NCBI GenBank assembly: GCA_013400155.1
Contig: VXBM01000044.1
Location: 1,838,464-1,902,463, forward strand
Direction of reading: 5' to 3'
DNA: 64,000 nt
From: Helopsaltes ochotensis
Lineage: Eukaryota > Chordata > Aves > Passeriformes > Locustellidae
Shown here one piece after another: positions 44,200 to 56,880 of this stretch (the first letter of the stretch is position 1; every line of letters begins with the position of its first letter). The notes under the pieces were generated by a model, which saw nothing but the letters and a program-made list of their open reading frames with translations, did not search any database and had not been told where the DNA came from. Position numbers and translations under genes: made by a program.

Positions 44200-46379
44200 A
44201 TCCTAATGTTTTCATCAGCATGTCTGCAGTGGTCCAAATGGAAAACAGTAGCTTTCCTAGAATAGACAAAATCTATTCTATGTGTGTGAAGGAAAATGAA
44301 ACGCTGGGACATCCTTCAGAAGCTCTTGTAGTCCTACTCTGGCATAAGGGTGAATGTAAGCCCATTTGGAGCCCTCTCTGTCTCCTCTAACAGTGGGGAC
44401 AGGAGCTATAATCTTTTGTTATCTCAGGCTAAAGACCATAAAAGTGATTGCTGCTCCCTCTGCCTGCTGAATGTTAAGAACTGTGTGTGGAGACATCGGG
44501 TTGCTACCAAAGGTCTTGACTGACTGAGGATGTGATTGTGTGGCCATTCCTCTCTCTAGATGGTCCTCTTCAGTCCTGTTCACCATGTAATCCCACAGCG
44601 ATGGACTGGGGCAGGAAGGAGGACAAGTGACTGTGGTAGGAGAGGAGCGAGCTGTGGCAGCCTGGGCTGATGCCAGGAGATCTGTGTGCAGCTGTGGCTT
44701 GATTTGCCTGAGCCACAAAAGGCATTTTCAAGTAGCAGTGGAGACTGGCTTTAGACTTACAACAGAGAGAGCAGAGATTATGGCTAGCACAGGGCATCTG
44801 GTAACATTTACTGGAGAGAAAGGGGTTTTCACTACCCCTTTGTGCTCCAAATCACCCATCTTGGAAATAATGTGAATTTTACTAGCAATTGTATGTAGCA
44901 ATTCAAATCCCAAGTAAAATCTGTTAAGTAGTGTAGTCACTACGATGTCTAGCAAATCCATGGTTAGTGCAATACTTGGTAGGAAGCTGCTTGTGCTCAA
45001 ATTTTACCTTATTGGTGTTTTAGTAAATGCCTGTGAGACTGCTCTGAATCATGGGCTGACAGAAGGCATAATTCCAAAATCAGAAGAAGATAATTTCAAA
45101 GATGCACTTAGTACTGCTGCTGGTTTTCAGCAGCTTAGATATTACTGACTATGGGACAATATCTGAAGTCCAATCACTGACACTCCAAAAAAATTAGGTG
45201 GCTGAGTGTAAACCAAGTGTCATTTAAAGCCCATTTAAGTGGCTGAATTTAAAATTAAATGTGTAATGAAAATGCTGAAAAGAACCTTAGTGTAGCAAAG
45301 CCACTCAGTGCTGCTAGAACACAATTACTTCTGAGCAGTTGTTTTCTGCAGAGCTTGGAATTCAGTAAGTTAAATTCAGCAATCGGGTAAATACATACAT
45401 TTTAGAAGTGAAAATTGTTGTCATTTACTTTTTTAAACTAACATTAAAACTGACAAATTAAGTGTTTGCAAATTGCATTCAAACTGAGACTCTAACTGTT
45501 TCTGTAATTGTGAGCCAGTGACAAAATGCTTAGAATCAGAGTGAATTTCCAAAAATGTCTAGTTTTGGTATAGTTCTGCTCTTTTGGAGTGTAGTAGCAA
45601 ACAGTAGAATTATGTCAAATGTTCTTTTCAAAGTAATTTTCTTTATGCTTCATATAGCTGAAACAGAATTTTGTCAGCATCTCATTTTTAAAGTGGAATT
45701 TTTATATTTTCAGTAATCCTTCTTCATTTTATTCTCACAATTCTGGATGCTTTTTGAAACTGTTTCTTTAAATCCCAGTGTGCATTTCCCATGCCCTGTT
45801 TCTTTGGGAAAAATATGAGAAAAATATCCAGAATTGTTTTCAAGTTATCTCATGTTTCCATTGACCACCCATTGAAAGAGGAAACAATTTAGTCTACTTT
45901 TAGTCATTTCTTAAACAACATGCACCTTATTTTGCTTCTTGAAGTAAGGCTATCAAGAGCAGTGATAATAACTGTGGGAAAGCAATTCTTACAAAAGAAT
46001 CAGGGTAATAATTGTCAGGCATATCAGTACTTTATGGTTCTTCTTCGTAACATCTCCCCTACGATCTCCTGTCCTTGCTCCAGGCCATACCCTGCCATTG
46101 TGTTAAGCAGATTCCAACAAATATTTCTGTTTAATACAGCATGATATGTCCTGGTACACTCACCCCCACACTCTTACTAAAAGGTATTTACACTTTATTT
46201 ATAATTGTTTGAGTGTACAGAATTTTTCATAACTTATAGAGAAAAAGGCTCGTGATTGTGTTATATATTACATATTTGAAACCTATGCAATGTTTATCTA
46301 TAAAAATGTAAAAAGGAACTACTGTATATTTTGTAATATAACTTTTCATTTGTTTGTAACTGTGTATACTGTGTATTAT

Positions 46380-46395
46380 GGAGACTGTTGTCTCC
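46380..46395 (+). other. Small perfect hairpin in the distal 3' UTR
   Basis: GGAGAC-TGTT-GTCTCC forms a six-base-pair perfect stem with a four-base loop about 300 bp before the poly(A) signal. It could be a small RNA structure; the function is unknown. Confidence 0.5.
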
Positions 46396-46680
46396 ATCAA
46401 TAGGTTACTTAAAGATTGTTAGTAATGCAGAGACAGATTTCTTAAAGATGAAAAACAACTATAGGCTTTCATAATATGGCTTAATACACAAGGATATTAA
46501 TCATTATGTTTCTAAAATATTTGAATTTTCTGTAATGAGAAATTTTGAAAAATACAATGTTTCTAAAATACTTTTTTAAACTCTTGAATGCTTTATCTTT
46601 TAACTGTTTCAAGGACAGCATATGTCTTTATATTTTGTCATGAATGTTCGTCTTGTCTGTCCACTTGCATTGAATGTAAA

Positions 46681-46686
46681 AATAAA
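46681..46686 (+). terminator. SLC34A2: SLC34A2 distal poly(A) signal AATAAA
   Basis: AATAAA within GTAAAAATAAAGAGAAG, followed by T-containing AT-rich DNA. It is the most convincing end signal on the + strand downstream of the CDS, giving a 3' UTR of about 2.9 kb. Confidence 0.6.
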
Positions 46687-46705
46687 GAGAAGTTTAAAAA
46701 ATCTT

Positions 46706-49700
46706 TTAATAATACCTATTTATATATCTATCATGGAATCCTGCAGAAAAATACGTATTCAAACAAGTTCTAGCCTGAGCTGATGCAATGTGCAAGAAAT
46801 TAGAAGGCTTTTTAGCCCTGAGCACTAAAGAAAAGCACCTGTGTGTCCAGTATTTTCATATGAATGAGAGATTTTGATATGGAGAAAAATAAAAAGAATT
46901 ACTTGGTGAAACTGTGTGGGTCAAGATATTTTCTGGCAGAGTGCTACAGCCTGTCCTTAGTGAAGGCAAGCATGTAAGAGCAAAGCCAATGCTATTGTGG
47001 CAACAGGATGTATGACGAGTCACCAAAATTATCTGTGTCACTGTACGAGGCTCAGATTCTTCCTGTATTCTCTGGCAAACAGAGTGTCTCTGCAATGCTT
47101 CTTATTGCCCTGAGGGATGGCTGGCAAAAATATCCATCTTACTCTTTTTTTTAATCACACATGACCTGTGGAGCTTAAAATTAACCAGAGAGAAATAGAA
47201 AGCGCTCTTTAAATGTGTTAAAAGAGTATTGAAAATGTTATTAGACTTCCTAATTATGAGCTCGACAGTAGCTGAGGAGCCAGCCCCAAAAGCACCTCCC
47301 ATTCCCAAATACACCAAGTTTTACTGAAATGAAGGTAGCAGAAGTATTTCTTGTAACACTAATATTTATGCATTAAAGTGTAGACTGGCTTCTTCTGAAA
47401 GCGAAGCACCCGTGGCCCATGATTTAAAGCTTAGAGCTTCTTGCACTCATGCATAAATACTGTAATTCATCACCTTCCAAGACTCTGTCTGTTGGGAATC
47501 AAAGCATACTGAGGGCACTGGCACACATTGTGCCACCCACCTTTCTATTTCCGAACTGCCTGGGACAAAGTTCAGCAACGCCTGTCACTATTTAACCAAT
47601 AGCAGTTAAGTCATGGAGCTCTGCACTCATCAGAAGCTTTCTAAATGTGCAAACAATGCTTCAGCTCACTGCTGTTCTCTATCTTCTTCCCCTCCGCTTG
47701 CAGCTTAACCGTGTCGTCCATAGCTCCTTTTGGTGCTCCTGTGCATTTTTAGTCTCTGCTGAAGTGCTTCCCTCAGATTCAAACTCTTGATAACACTGCA
47801 TTGAATTGCACCAGGTCTACCCCTGTGCAGTGTTCTGGTTAGTCTGAAATGCTGCTTGAATGCTCCATCATCTCTTCCTTCATGTCCCCTTGGACAGCCA
47901 CTGGCCGTGCCATTGAGAAAGGCTGTTCTCTGATCGACAGCAAATCATTCGGGGGTGCAGGCTGGTGTGGTACCACTGGCAGCAGCTGAGCCAACACACA
48001 ATCAGTAGCACAGGATCTCATCAGGTCTTTTAAAAATAAATAGTGAGTGGTGTGAAGTAAAAATCCACTGTTCCAAGAACTGCATAAGGAAGGATACCAC
48101 ACACAAACCAGGGAATGCCAGGCCGTATTTCTGTTGCATCACCTCAGTGGGCTGTGCTTCCTTGCAAGTGCTTTATCTGCATTTGGATGTTTTTTCACTA
48201 TCTAATGGCCACTCCTGGTGTTGTCACATGCCAGAGACATGACGCTGGGTGCGTAAACCCACTCATGATATTTTTACAGAATATTCTTCAGATCTTACTC
48301 CCTTTATGACAACTCTACTACAAAGAATAGACGTCATCCATATGAGAGAACTGAGTGTTCACTTTGCATATTGGATATAGTAATCACAGTGATTTAATGG
48401 AGTTGTCCCTAAGCAGGGTTCCCCTAACAACTGAGATCTGAATGTTTCAACAAGACAACAAGAGAAGCAGAGCAAAGGCTAGAATTAAACTGTCACAAGC
48501 ATTGTGTCTTACCCAGCACTTGATGAAATTCCCTAATTGCCATTTACACTTCTGGTGTATCAATCTTTTTACATGGCTCAACATCTAAGGGCACATTACC
48601 ATGACATAAACAATCAGGGTAATTACAGGAGCAGATATTTTGCAACCAACACTACAGCTGATAGACTGGAGGTTTTTTACACAATGCAAAATGCATAAAT
48701 TATAGGACATGCAAACAATTTGTGGACCAAATGCTGTCCTTGGTGAGGCAATAGGTGGCCATAATTGACATTAGGAAAATTGGTGCTCATGTGACTGAGG
48801 AGAGTATTAAGCCCTATTTTAACTGACTAATGCAATGGCCTCAGGCACTGGATCTCAAATCGTTGCCAGCTTGAAGTCTGGCTCTGGTGCTGCTGTATAG
48901 TACAAACAAAAGCTATTGACTCTTGTTTCTTGCTTCCTGTGCTAGAACAGTTTCAAACACTCCCTGGCAGAGCGGGGAGCATATGGCTGCTCCCACTCAC
49001 AAGGTGCAGAGCATCCTTCAACCTGTGCTTGAGGCCAGGTGTGACACAAGGAGCATTTCTGAAGAAAATGACGGCATGATGGCTCAAATCACAGGGTCAT
49101 ATGCTGGAAGTGGAAAGAAGTTGAGTCTGAGTATGTCCAGGGGAAATCTACTTAGCCTGGTTGCTGCCTTTGTCCAGGTTGGACCTGTCCTCAAAGCTGA
49201 CACTTCTATCCGTGGACAAGGAAAAGAAGAAATCCCAAGCAGCTCATTGTGTCTCAGCTGGGACCCCATCTGCTTTCAGTCCTTTGTGTCTGTGATAGCT
49301 CCTCTTTCTTCCACTCAAACATATGCTGCTAAATCAAGAAATCCCCAAGCTGATGTTCACCCAGCTTGGGAAAAGGAGGGGCATGGAATGACGTTTTGTT
49401 TTGTTCCCTCCTTCCATCACATTGCAAGCTTGGGTTGCTGGGGATTGAGGAATCACAGGCAGAGCAGGAGTGGGGCTGGAGGAACAGAACTCTAAACCAG
49501 TCCAGGACTTCCGGGGGTGGGATGAGGTGGAATTGATACTGGGGCTGGGTGGTGGCTGGACCTGATGGTTAAATGACTGCATGCACATGGCAGCAGGCAG
49601 GGAGAGCTTTGCATTCATCAGCAGCAATTTCAACACTACCTTGAAACACAGGGAAAGGAATAAGTTTTACTTCCCTTGGAGTAAAACAAAATGCCTGGTG

Positions 49701-52700
49701 AGCCAAACAAGGCATCCTAAGCCCACATACATGGAGCTGGCAATCTTTTTTTAAGAACCTCATGGTTATGGGTGTGATGGAGCAGCTCCAGTCCACTCCT
49801 CCTAGTCAGGTGACCACCAGCCATGCATTCACAATCTCAACAAAGCCCTAAATAAGATGGGCTCAAAACATTCACTGAGGTGCTGTGAGAAAGCAGCTCA
49901 GTGTTCAGGGGCACCCCATCCCAGGGCTTCACCTTGGACACTGCCAGGGGAGGGATGCAGGAGGCCGGACAGCAGCCAGGCCACTTCACCTCGGGTGTGC
50001 ACACACATGGAGTGTTGTGTGCAAACACTTCAGGTGGGTACAGTTAGGACAGATGTCTGCAGCTGGAAGAATGACCCATGGGGGAAAGTAACCAGACACC
50101 AGTGGATATAAAGCTGAGATATTACAGCTAGGAAAGCAACACTGTTGAAACCACTAACTGAAAGAGTCTGAGAGATTATTTTGTGGATCGTTCAAGGTCA
50201 TGATTAGTCCCTTCAGACAATGAGAGGTCTGGTTCTTGGTGAATTTGGAGATTCTGATTAAGTGGTCTTCTACTGCGCAATGAGCTGTCCTGTGATGGAT
50301 ATGAATATTGCCTGAGAGCATCACAAAGAGTCTTCCTCTATTAGTAAAACTAACTTCTTACCAAGTCATATTCAGCTGCTGCTCTTGGATGTGAGTCAGA
50401 GGTATAATACCTGAGAGGCAACTTTTAAAGCTGTTAAGACATCTTGACCCTGTGTAACAGGTATTTGAATAAATTACATTGAGCCACAGCTTAGTGTAAA
50501 GCTTTTGGGCTTTCTTACACCATGTGCAGCAGTACCTTGCCAGGGAAGTCTTGTCACACCATACTGACAGGAATGTTTGAAGCTACATTTACTCAGCCTT
50601 TGTCACTTTTAATTAAAACGTTTCAGGACACCCCATTGTGTAATTTTTGAGCAAGAGTAATTGTTTGGTCAAGGAAAATATTTCCACAGAGAGACTATAG
50701 ATGCTGTCACGGAAGGTGTTCTGGGGGTCAAAATCTCAAGCTGGTAGGAGCTGGAAGGGCCACTCAGCTAGAGCATCCACAAAGGCAAAACATAACCCCG
50801 GGTGCATTAGGGTGGCAGGATACAGTAGCCAGGTCTGCTTTTCAGGGGTTGTCCCCATACTCATCCCAACAGCTTGGTGGAGCTGTAGGGTCTTGAGGAC
50901 ACCCTGGTTCTTGGGGTTTGGACACCAAGGCTTGGGGCTGGCTCAGGGCAGAATATAGACAGAGATCAGTGGGGGTTCCTCCCTCTTTTGTTCAGTCATA
51001 GATCTAAGCCAAGATGTCAAAGAGTTTTACAAAATGCTCTGTTTCCTCACTAGATGGTGAACAGTTATTGCTTTCACATCAAATTTAGCATTTAAATGGC
51101 TTAACAACCTTTTAAAATCGACAAGGGAGACTGGATGGCAGAATTCCTGTAGGGTACATAGAGCATCTTCAAAGAAGTAAACTCTGGTTAATGGAGAATA
51201 TCATTGAGCTGAGAATGGATTTCACATCTGACCAGTAGAAAGGGCCATTCCAGCACCATCTGTTGACACATCCTGGCAATTCTCCTAGTTGCAAATCCCA
51301 GAGGAATTTAAAATTTCCTCACCTGGGCCAAGTGCCTTTCTCACCTCAGGAGGAGGCATTGACCTCAGCCTCTGTAGGGCAAAATTTTCATATGCCTGTC
51401 TATGCCTGAAAGTGCATGTTGTATGGTGGGCAGTTCTTAGTCTCAGGCCTGCAAATGTCTAGTAGGATAACTGGTGCTGGGTAAGATCTCACAAGCAGTC
51501 AAAATTGTAGTTTATTTTAGAATAATCACATGTAACTCCATATATAGAAATAACAAAATTAAATAGAAATGAAAAATAATGAAGTAGCCCCCCAAATGTT
51601 ACTTTATATCAATTGGGTTACAATAAAATGCCATTTAAGATGGACTGGGAAACTTTTTTCCTGCTAAAAGTTTCAAGCAGCTTTTCAGCTCAAAAAGGAT
51701 GTGAAAAATTTCTCTAGAAAAAAAATATCTGAAATAGCTAAATCAAGGTTCCTGGGGCACAGCTGGGGAGGTTTAAAAGCAAAATAAAGGGATTGAAAAC
51801 AACTGCAAAGTACCTGAAGAAAAACAACTCTTGCTAGGGGCAGTCAGCTTCAGGTTTGCTGGTATGTGTCAGAAACAGCTCTGTATTTGTGTGTCTGCAG
51901 TTTTGCTCATGGTGGGCAGAGTTGCTCCTGGAGACACATAGTCTAAAACTGTGGCTGTTTAATGAGGAGGTAAGTGTCCAATAATTTTATAATTTGGCAC
52001 CTGTTATTTGGTCTGAATTCACAGTATTGTAACAGGAAGAAAAAAGGTTTCTATTCAGAGTATTTTCTTGAACTGGAGGAGATGTGAGAGAAGGATTTTT
52101 ATTCTTGGGCATGTCAAAAATGTTCTGAAGGATGTACTCATCGAGAATCTTTTTGTTGATTATTATTGCAGTAGTGTTATTCTTTTCTTTCTCTTCCCCA
52201 GTCATGAGTTAACTTGTGTGGAGGTTTTAAATGCAGTCAAAACTTGCTCTATTGGCTCTGTGGTGGGTGTGATGGGAAAACACCAGTTGATTATTTATTA
52301 TATCTGATGGAGAGAAAAAAGTCTAGTCGTTCTGCAAAAATATCCCATTTCTATCAGAAACTGTCCTGCTGGTTTTGTACAATACTTCATCTGAACTCCA
52401 GAGTTCAAAGGAACACTCTAATTCTTCACTTTTTTAATTGGTGGCACACAAATCCTGAGGATACTGTTGTGTGTGCTCCTAGCAGAGATCTTGAAGGAGG
52501 ATACTGCGTGAGTGATTCTATGTTTTGAATCTAATGGAGGTAAAATAAATGTCTTGTGATGTAGTTAATGCACCTCATGAATTTGTGCCACCTCTGCCAA
52601 TAAATGTATATGGGGTGGACTACCCTTCAGTGGTTGAGATATATGCTGGGGCTGGTGGCACAGAAACAATGGCAAAATTTGCAAAATTTACAGGGTACAA

Positions 52701-53800
52701 GCAGCAGACCCCAGTCCAGCCATGTCCTGGACCAGTTATGGATGTTCAAAGTCTGAGATGTTTGCTGTGGGATTGCTGCTCAACATCAGCAGTCTCACAT
52801 GGCTTATGAACTCAAGCTGGGTTCAAGAACTGTTACAGTCTGGACTTCACCCATTATTGTTGGCTGAAAGGGGACTGTTATCTCTTCATTAAAGAGTAGA
52901 GGTCAATATGAAAATGTTTGCATTATTGCCAAGCAGTGCCTAAACGGTGTAAAAGCCTTTTTTGTCCCTCACCCTATCCCACTGGTGAAGAAGTTGGAGG
53001 TGACACAGCTGGGACAGCTGACCCCAGCTGACCCAAGGAAGATTCCATCACACTGAGCACATCCAGCTGGGAGAGGATGGAAAGGGAGACATTTGGAGTG
53101 ATAATGTTTGTCTTTCTGAGTCACTGTTATGTGTGATGGAGCTCTGTTGTCCTGGGGGGGTGTCTGAACATCTCCCTGCCCATGGGACACATGAAAGAAT
53201 TCCTTGTTTTGCTTTACCTGTTAAACTGTCTTTATCTCAATGCACAAGTATCTTTACTTTTATTTTTCCAATTTTCTCCTCCCATCCTGGAGGAGTGCAT
53301 GTGAATGAGTGGCTGTGTGGGGCATAGTCACCTGCTGGGGTTAAACTGCGTCATGTATCAAGGGTGAGCTAAATATCTAAGATACTTTAGATGAATTATT
53401 CTTGAGTGAAGTAGCATTAATATCTTCAAAAACTGCATCTTGAACTTCTTTGTCCTAGGCATGTATTTGTTAACACTAGTGTAACCATTTAAATGATTCA
53501 AAGAAAACACTTTAATTGGATTAAATGAAAGAATCAATTGCAGGTATCCAGGTATCTTATATATTTGCAGAAGAAGTCTTTATTAAACCTAGACTCCCAT
53601 CAAATAGTTCTGGAATTATATGAGGCAGGTACAAAAAGCACAGGGTTGATATCTAAATTTCTGCTTTCATCTGCAAGTGATGGTGGGGTCGGTGGGTGGC
53701 AGGGGAATTCAAATGTTATGGATTTTATAGGCAGACTTACAGCCATAAAAATTATTTCATCTGAAGGAGGGATTTTTTTTTTATGCATGTACCCCTAACA
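46706..53800. other. Intergenic DNA between convergent genes
   Basis: Mixed composition with no supported exon. Two longer open frames occur: 48923-49495 (+, 190 codons) and 47839-48102 (-, 87 codons). Neither shows a recognised domain, promoter or splice context. GC-richer patches at about 49400-50060 and 50700-50960 look like decayed unique or repeated DNA that I cannot classify. Confidence 0.5.
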
Positions 53801-53843
53801 TTTTGTGATGCAGTAAAAGCTTCACATTTACTGCATCACAAAA
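53801..53843. repeat. Perfect inverted repeat, 17-bp arms with a 9-base loop
   Basis: The left arm TTTTGTGATGCAGTAAA (53801-53817) and the right arm TTTACTGCATCACAAAA (53827-53843) are exact reverse complements, separated by AGCTTCACA. No mismatch is present. The pairing stops sharply at both outer ends. It is too short for a typical microRNA precursor and carries no transposon signature that I know. Confidence 0.93.
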
Positions 53844-54637
53844 GAATCCAAATATTCCTGGCATAATGGTATTGGGGCACAAGGTAAATAGGCAGGGGTA
53901 GAGGCAGGGGTTTGCAAGCTAGTCTGGTTCTTTCTTTCTTTCTAACTGAATTATCACACGGGGTAACAAAGCTTTCTTGGAAGGGTGCATAGGTATTTTA
54001 TTAATTGAAATGCTGAACAAGGTGGTTTCTATCTGTCATATCAGCAACAGAGTGTAACCAACTCTGTCATGCACTATCCCTCTGCGGGGCTGATAGTATC
54101 CAAGTGCGAAGGGTATCCTGTGCATTAACACCAGATATTTGAGATATGAAAACGAAACTTTTAATCTCCTTTTAACCTTGTAATGCACAGAGGGTGTGTT
54201 TGCAGAGCACACTAATACAGTGCCACGCAGGATAGAAGAATTTGCCCTAGGACAGCCTGAAAAACAACACTGCTGCCTGACAGCCTCTGGCACCTGGCAC
54301 CAAGGGCTCACACCTGCACTCACCATGGTTATCTCTGCATGATTGTCACTCCTCTAGTGGGTTTTGGTCTCTCTAAGGACATGCTTTTAAGCAGTGTAGA
54401 CAACCAGTTTTAATCCTCTTGATTCAAACTGGTTATCTAAAGAATGTGGCAATTACTGTAGGCATTAGGATATTTGGATTCATGTCCCTAATCTACAGTA
54501 GCTTTTCAGATCAGAAAATTAACTCTTAAATATTACTATTACTGCTTCTGAAGGCTGCTGGTGATATTATAAAAACTTATTGATTGGAGTAAGACACAGC
54601 TGAGCAGTAAAGACTTAAATAGATCTAGAGGAAAAAA
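53844..54637. other. Intergenic DNA
   Basis: No supported feature is seen between the hairpin and the CR1 copy. Confidence 0.5.
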
Positions 54638-56880
54638 TTCACAGAATGGGTAAAATTGGAAAAGACCAGAGTTGGTTGGTTATCTGGTCCAACCTCCCTG
54701 CTCAGGCAGGACTACCCCAGGGCGCTTAGCACAGGATTGCATTCAGTTCCTGAATATCTCCAGTGACAGAGTCTCCAAGACCTCTCTGGGCAACCTGTTT
54801 CAGTTCTCCATCACTCACACAGTAGAGTTTTTCCTCTTGTTCAGGTGGAACTCCCTGTGCATCATTTTCTGCCCATTGCCTCTTGTCCTGTTGCTTGGCA
54901 CCACTGAGCAGAGCCTGGCTCCATCCTCCTGCCACCCTCCCTTCAGATACTGACAGACATTGATGAGCTCCCCTCTCAGTTATCTCTTCTCAAGGCTGAA
55001 CAGGCCCAGCTCCCTCAGCCTGTCCTCACAACAGAGATGCTCCAGTCCCTTCCTCATCTTTGTCACCCTCCTCTGGACCTGCTCCAGGAGCTCCATGTCT
55101 CTCTTGTCCTGAGGAGCCCAGAACTGGACACAGCGCTCCAGATGCACCTCACCAGGGCTGAGTAGAGGGGCAGGATCCCCTCGCTCAATCTGCTGTCAGT
55201 GCTCTCCCTAACGCACCCTGGGTACCATTGGCCCTCCTGGCCACAAGGGCACTGCTGGCTCATGGACACTTGATGTCCACCAGGAGCCCCAGGTCCTTCT
55301 CTGCAGAGCTGCTCCCCAGAAGGACAGCCTCCAGTCTGTGCTGGTGAGTGGGCTTACTTTCCTCAGGTGCACAACCTGCATTTGTTGAATTTTAGATGGT
55401 TCTCTCCAACCTGTCAAGATGAGAGACAGTGTCAAAAGCCTTGCTGAAGCTGAGGTAGAAAATATCCACTGCTTTCCCCTCATCCATCCAGGTAGTTTTT
55501 TCATCATGGGATGAAACAAGCAGGTTGGCCAAGCATAATTTATCTTTGGTGAGTCCATGCTAACTATTCCTGACCACCTTAGTGTCATCCATGTAGACAG
55601 AGATGGCCTCCAGAATGAAGTGCTCCATCATTTCTCCAGGGATTGAGGTGAGGCTGACTGGATGATAGTTCCCTGGGTGTTCCTCCATGCCATTTTTGTA
55701 GACTGGGGTGACATTTGCTTTCTTGCAGTCCTCAGATACCTTTCCTGATCTCCATGACCTTTCAAACATGATCACGGGAGGCCTTGCTATGGTGTCTGCC
55801 AGCTCTCCCAGCACTTGTGGATGCATCCAGTCAGGGCCCATGGACTTGTGGATGTTAAGTTTACCTGTGCGATCTCTAACCTAATTCTCCTTGACCAAAG
55901 GAAACTCTTCTTTCCATCATTCCCTTACCTTGGTCTGCTGGGTCAGAGATTCCTGAGGGCTCGTCTTGTCAGTGAAGGCTGATGCAAAGAAGGTGTTTGG
56001 CAACTGCCTTCTCTGCATCCTCTGTTACCAGAGTCCCCCTCCATTATCTGACAGGCCCACATTATCCTTTGTTTTCCTTTCATTATTGATGTATCTGAAG
56101 AAGCCTTTCTTGTCTTTGACATCCTAGGCCAGACTTGTTATCAGATGGGCCTTGACTTTCCTGGTCTCAGTCCTATATACTCTGAAAATATCCCTATATT
56201 CATTCAGAGTGGCCCAACTCTGGTTCCATCTCGAGTGTTTCCTGCTTACGCTTGAGTAAGGACAGTTCTTTAAACATCCACACAGGTCTTTTCACACCTG
56301 TGCTGGACTACCTTCTCATTGGGAGGCATTGTTCTTGAATCTGGAGGAAGTGATCCTTGGCTATCAACCAGCTCTCTTGAACACCTTTTCCCTACAGTGC
56401 CTGTTTCTGTGGGATTCTTCCAAGAACATCCCTGAAGAGGCTAAAGTTAGCTCTCCTGAAGTCCATAGTAGCAATCTTGCTTCCTGCCCTGTTTTCTCCT
56501 TGCCTGATACTGAACTCCAAATCTCCTAGTCACTGCAGCTAAGGCTGCCCTCAGCCTTCACATCTCCAGCCTTGAAGGCCTGCCCTGTTTGTTAGCATGA
56601 GGTTGAGAAGCACACTATTCCTTGTGGGAGCTACACTACCTGTGTCAGGAAGTAGTCATCAGTGCTTCCCAGGAACCTCCTGGATGGACTGTTTGTGCTT
56701 CACTCTGTTGCTTCTCCAGCTGATGTCAGTATAGTTAAACTCATTCACAAGGACTAGTGCCTGTGATTTTGAAGCTACTTACAGCTGCCAATAGAAAGCC
56801 TCACTCACTTCCTTCTCCTGATGAGGCTGCCTGATTCTCTGCAACATCTAATATTTGTTTAATGATCTAGCCTAGAGTTT
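54638..56880 (-). mobile_element. CR1 LINE, antisense, internally deleted, with endonuclease and reverse-transcriptase remnants
   Basis: On the - strand the order is: remnants of the endonuclease (about 56690-56780, with QALVLVNEFNYTDISW in place of the usual GDFN-P-I-W type motif), sequence between the domains, the start of the reverse transcriptase (55560-55841), a shortened later RT part (about 55390-55560, FSKAFDTV region), then the non-coding 3' region down to about 54638 (complement of CTGGTCCAACCTCCCTGCTC). Stops and shifts break the frame, and most of the RT after the FSKAFDTV block is absent. It is the largest mobile element in the window and is not active. The 5' border near 56880 is approximate. 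Confidence 0.9.
55390..55841 (-). pseudogene. Reverse-transcriptase fragment of the CR1 element
   Basis: The frame ending at 55560 begins MGPDWMHPQVLGELADTIAR and contains SWRSGKVSEDCKKANVTPVY and PGNYHPVSLTSIPGEMMEHF, landmarks of the amino-terminal part of CR1-type RT. It ends at a TAG where the family has Gln before HGF/HGL. Beyond that stop the same frame continues with MDEGKAVDIFYLSFSKAFDT, in which the usual YLDF catalytic Asp is replaced by Ser. A second stop and a large deletion follow. The sequence YMDD earlier in the fragment is not the catalytic box; it lies in the linker before the HGF motif. Confidence 0.88.

Larger units (their letters stand above)
43753..46705 (+). other. SLC34A2: SLC34A2 3' UTR
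   Basis: About 2.9 kb of non-coding sequence follow the stop codon up to the poly(A) signal at 46681. An earlier AATAAA at 44084-44089 could give a short form. The distal part (about 45200-46700) is strongly AT-rich with ATTTA-like motifs. The open frames inside it are not supported as genes. The extent is inferred from the strongest distal poly(A) signal. Confidence 0.7.

Noticed and set aside
47839..48102. An 87-codon - strand frame with a protein-like Pro/Gln/Met-rich end
   Set aside because: No family recognised and no convincing acceptor or poly(A) signal tied to it.
48923..49495. A 190-codon open frame on the + strand
   Set aside because: No recognisable domain, splice or promoter context, and an uneven composition; treated as a chance frame.
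55560..55841. A YMDD sequence resembling the catalytic box of reverse transcriptase
   Set aside because: Its place in the CR1 alignment is the linker before the HGF-type motif, well upstream of the real catalytic box, which is deleted in this copy.
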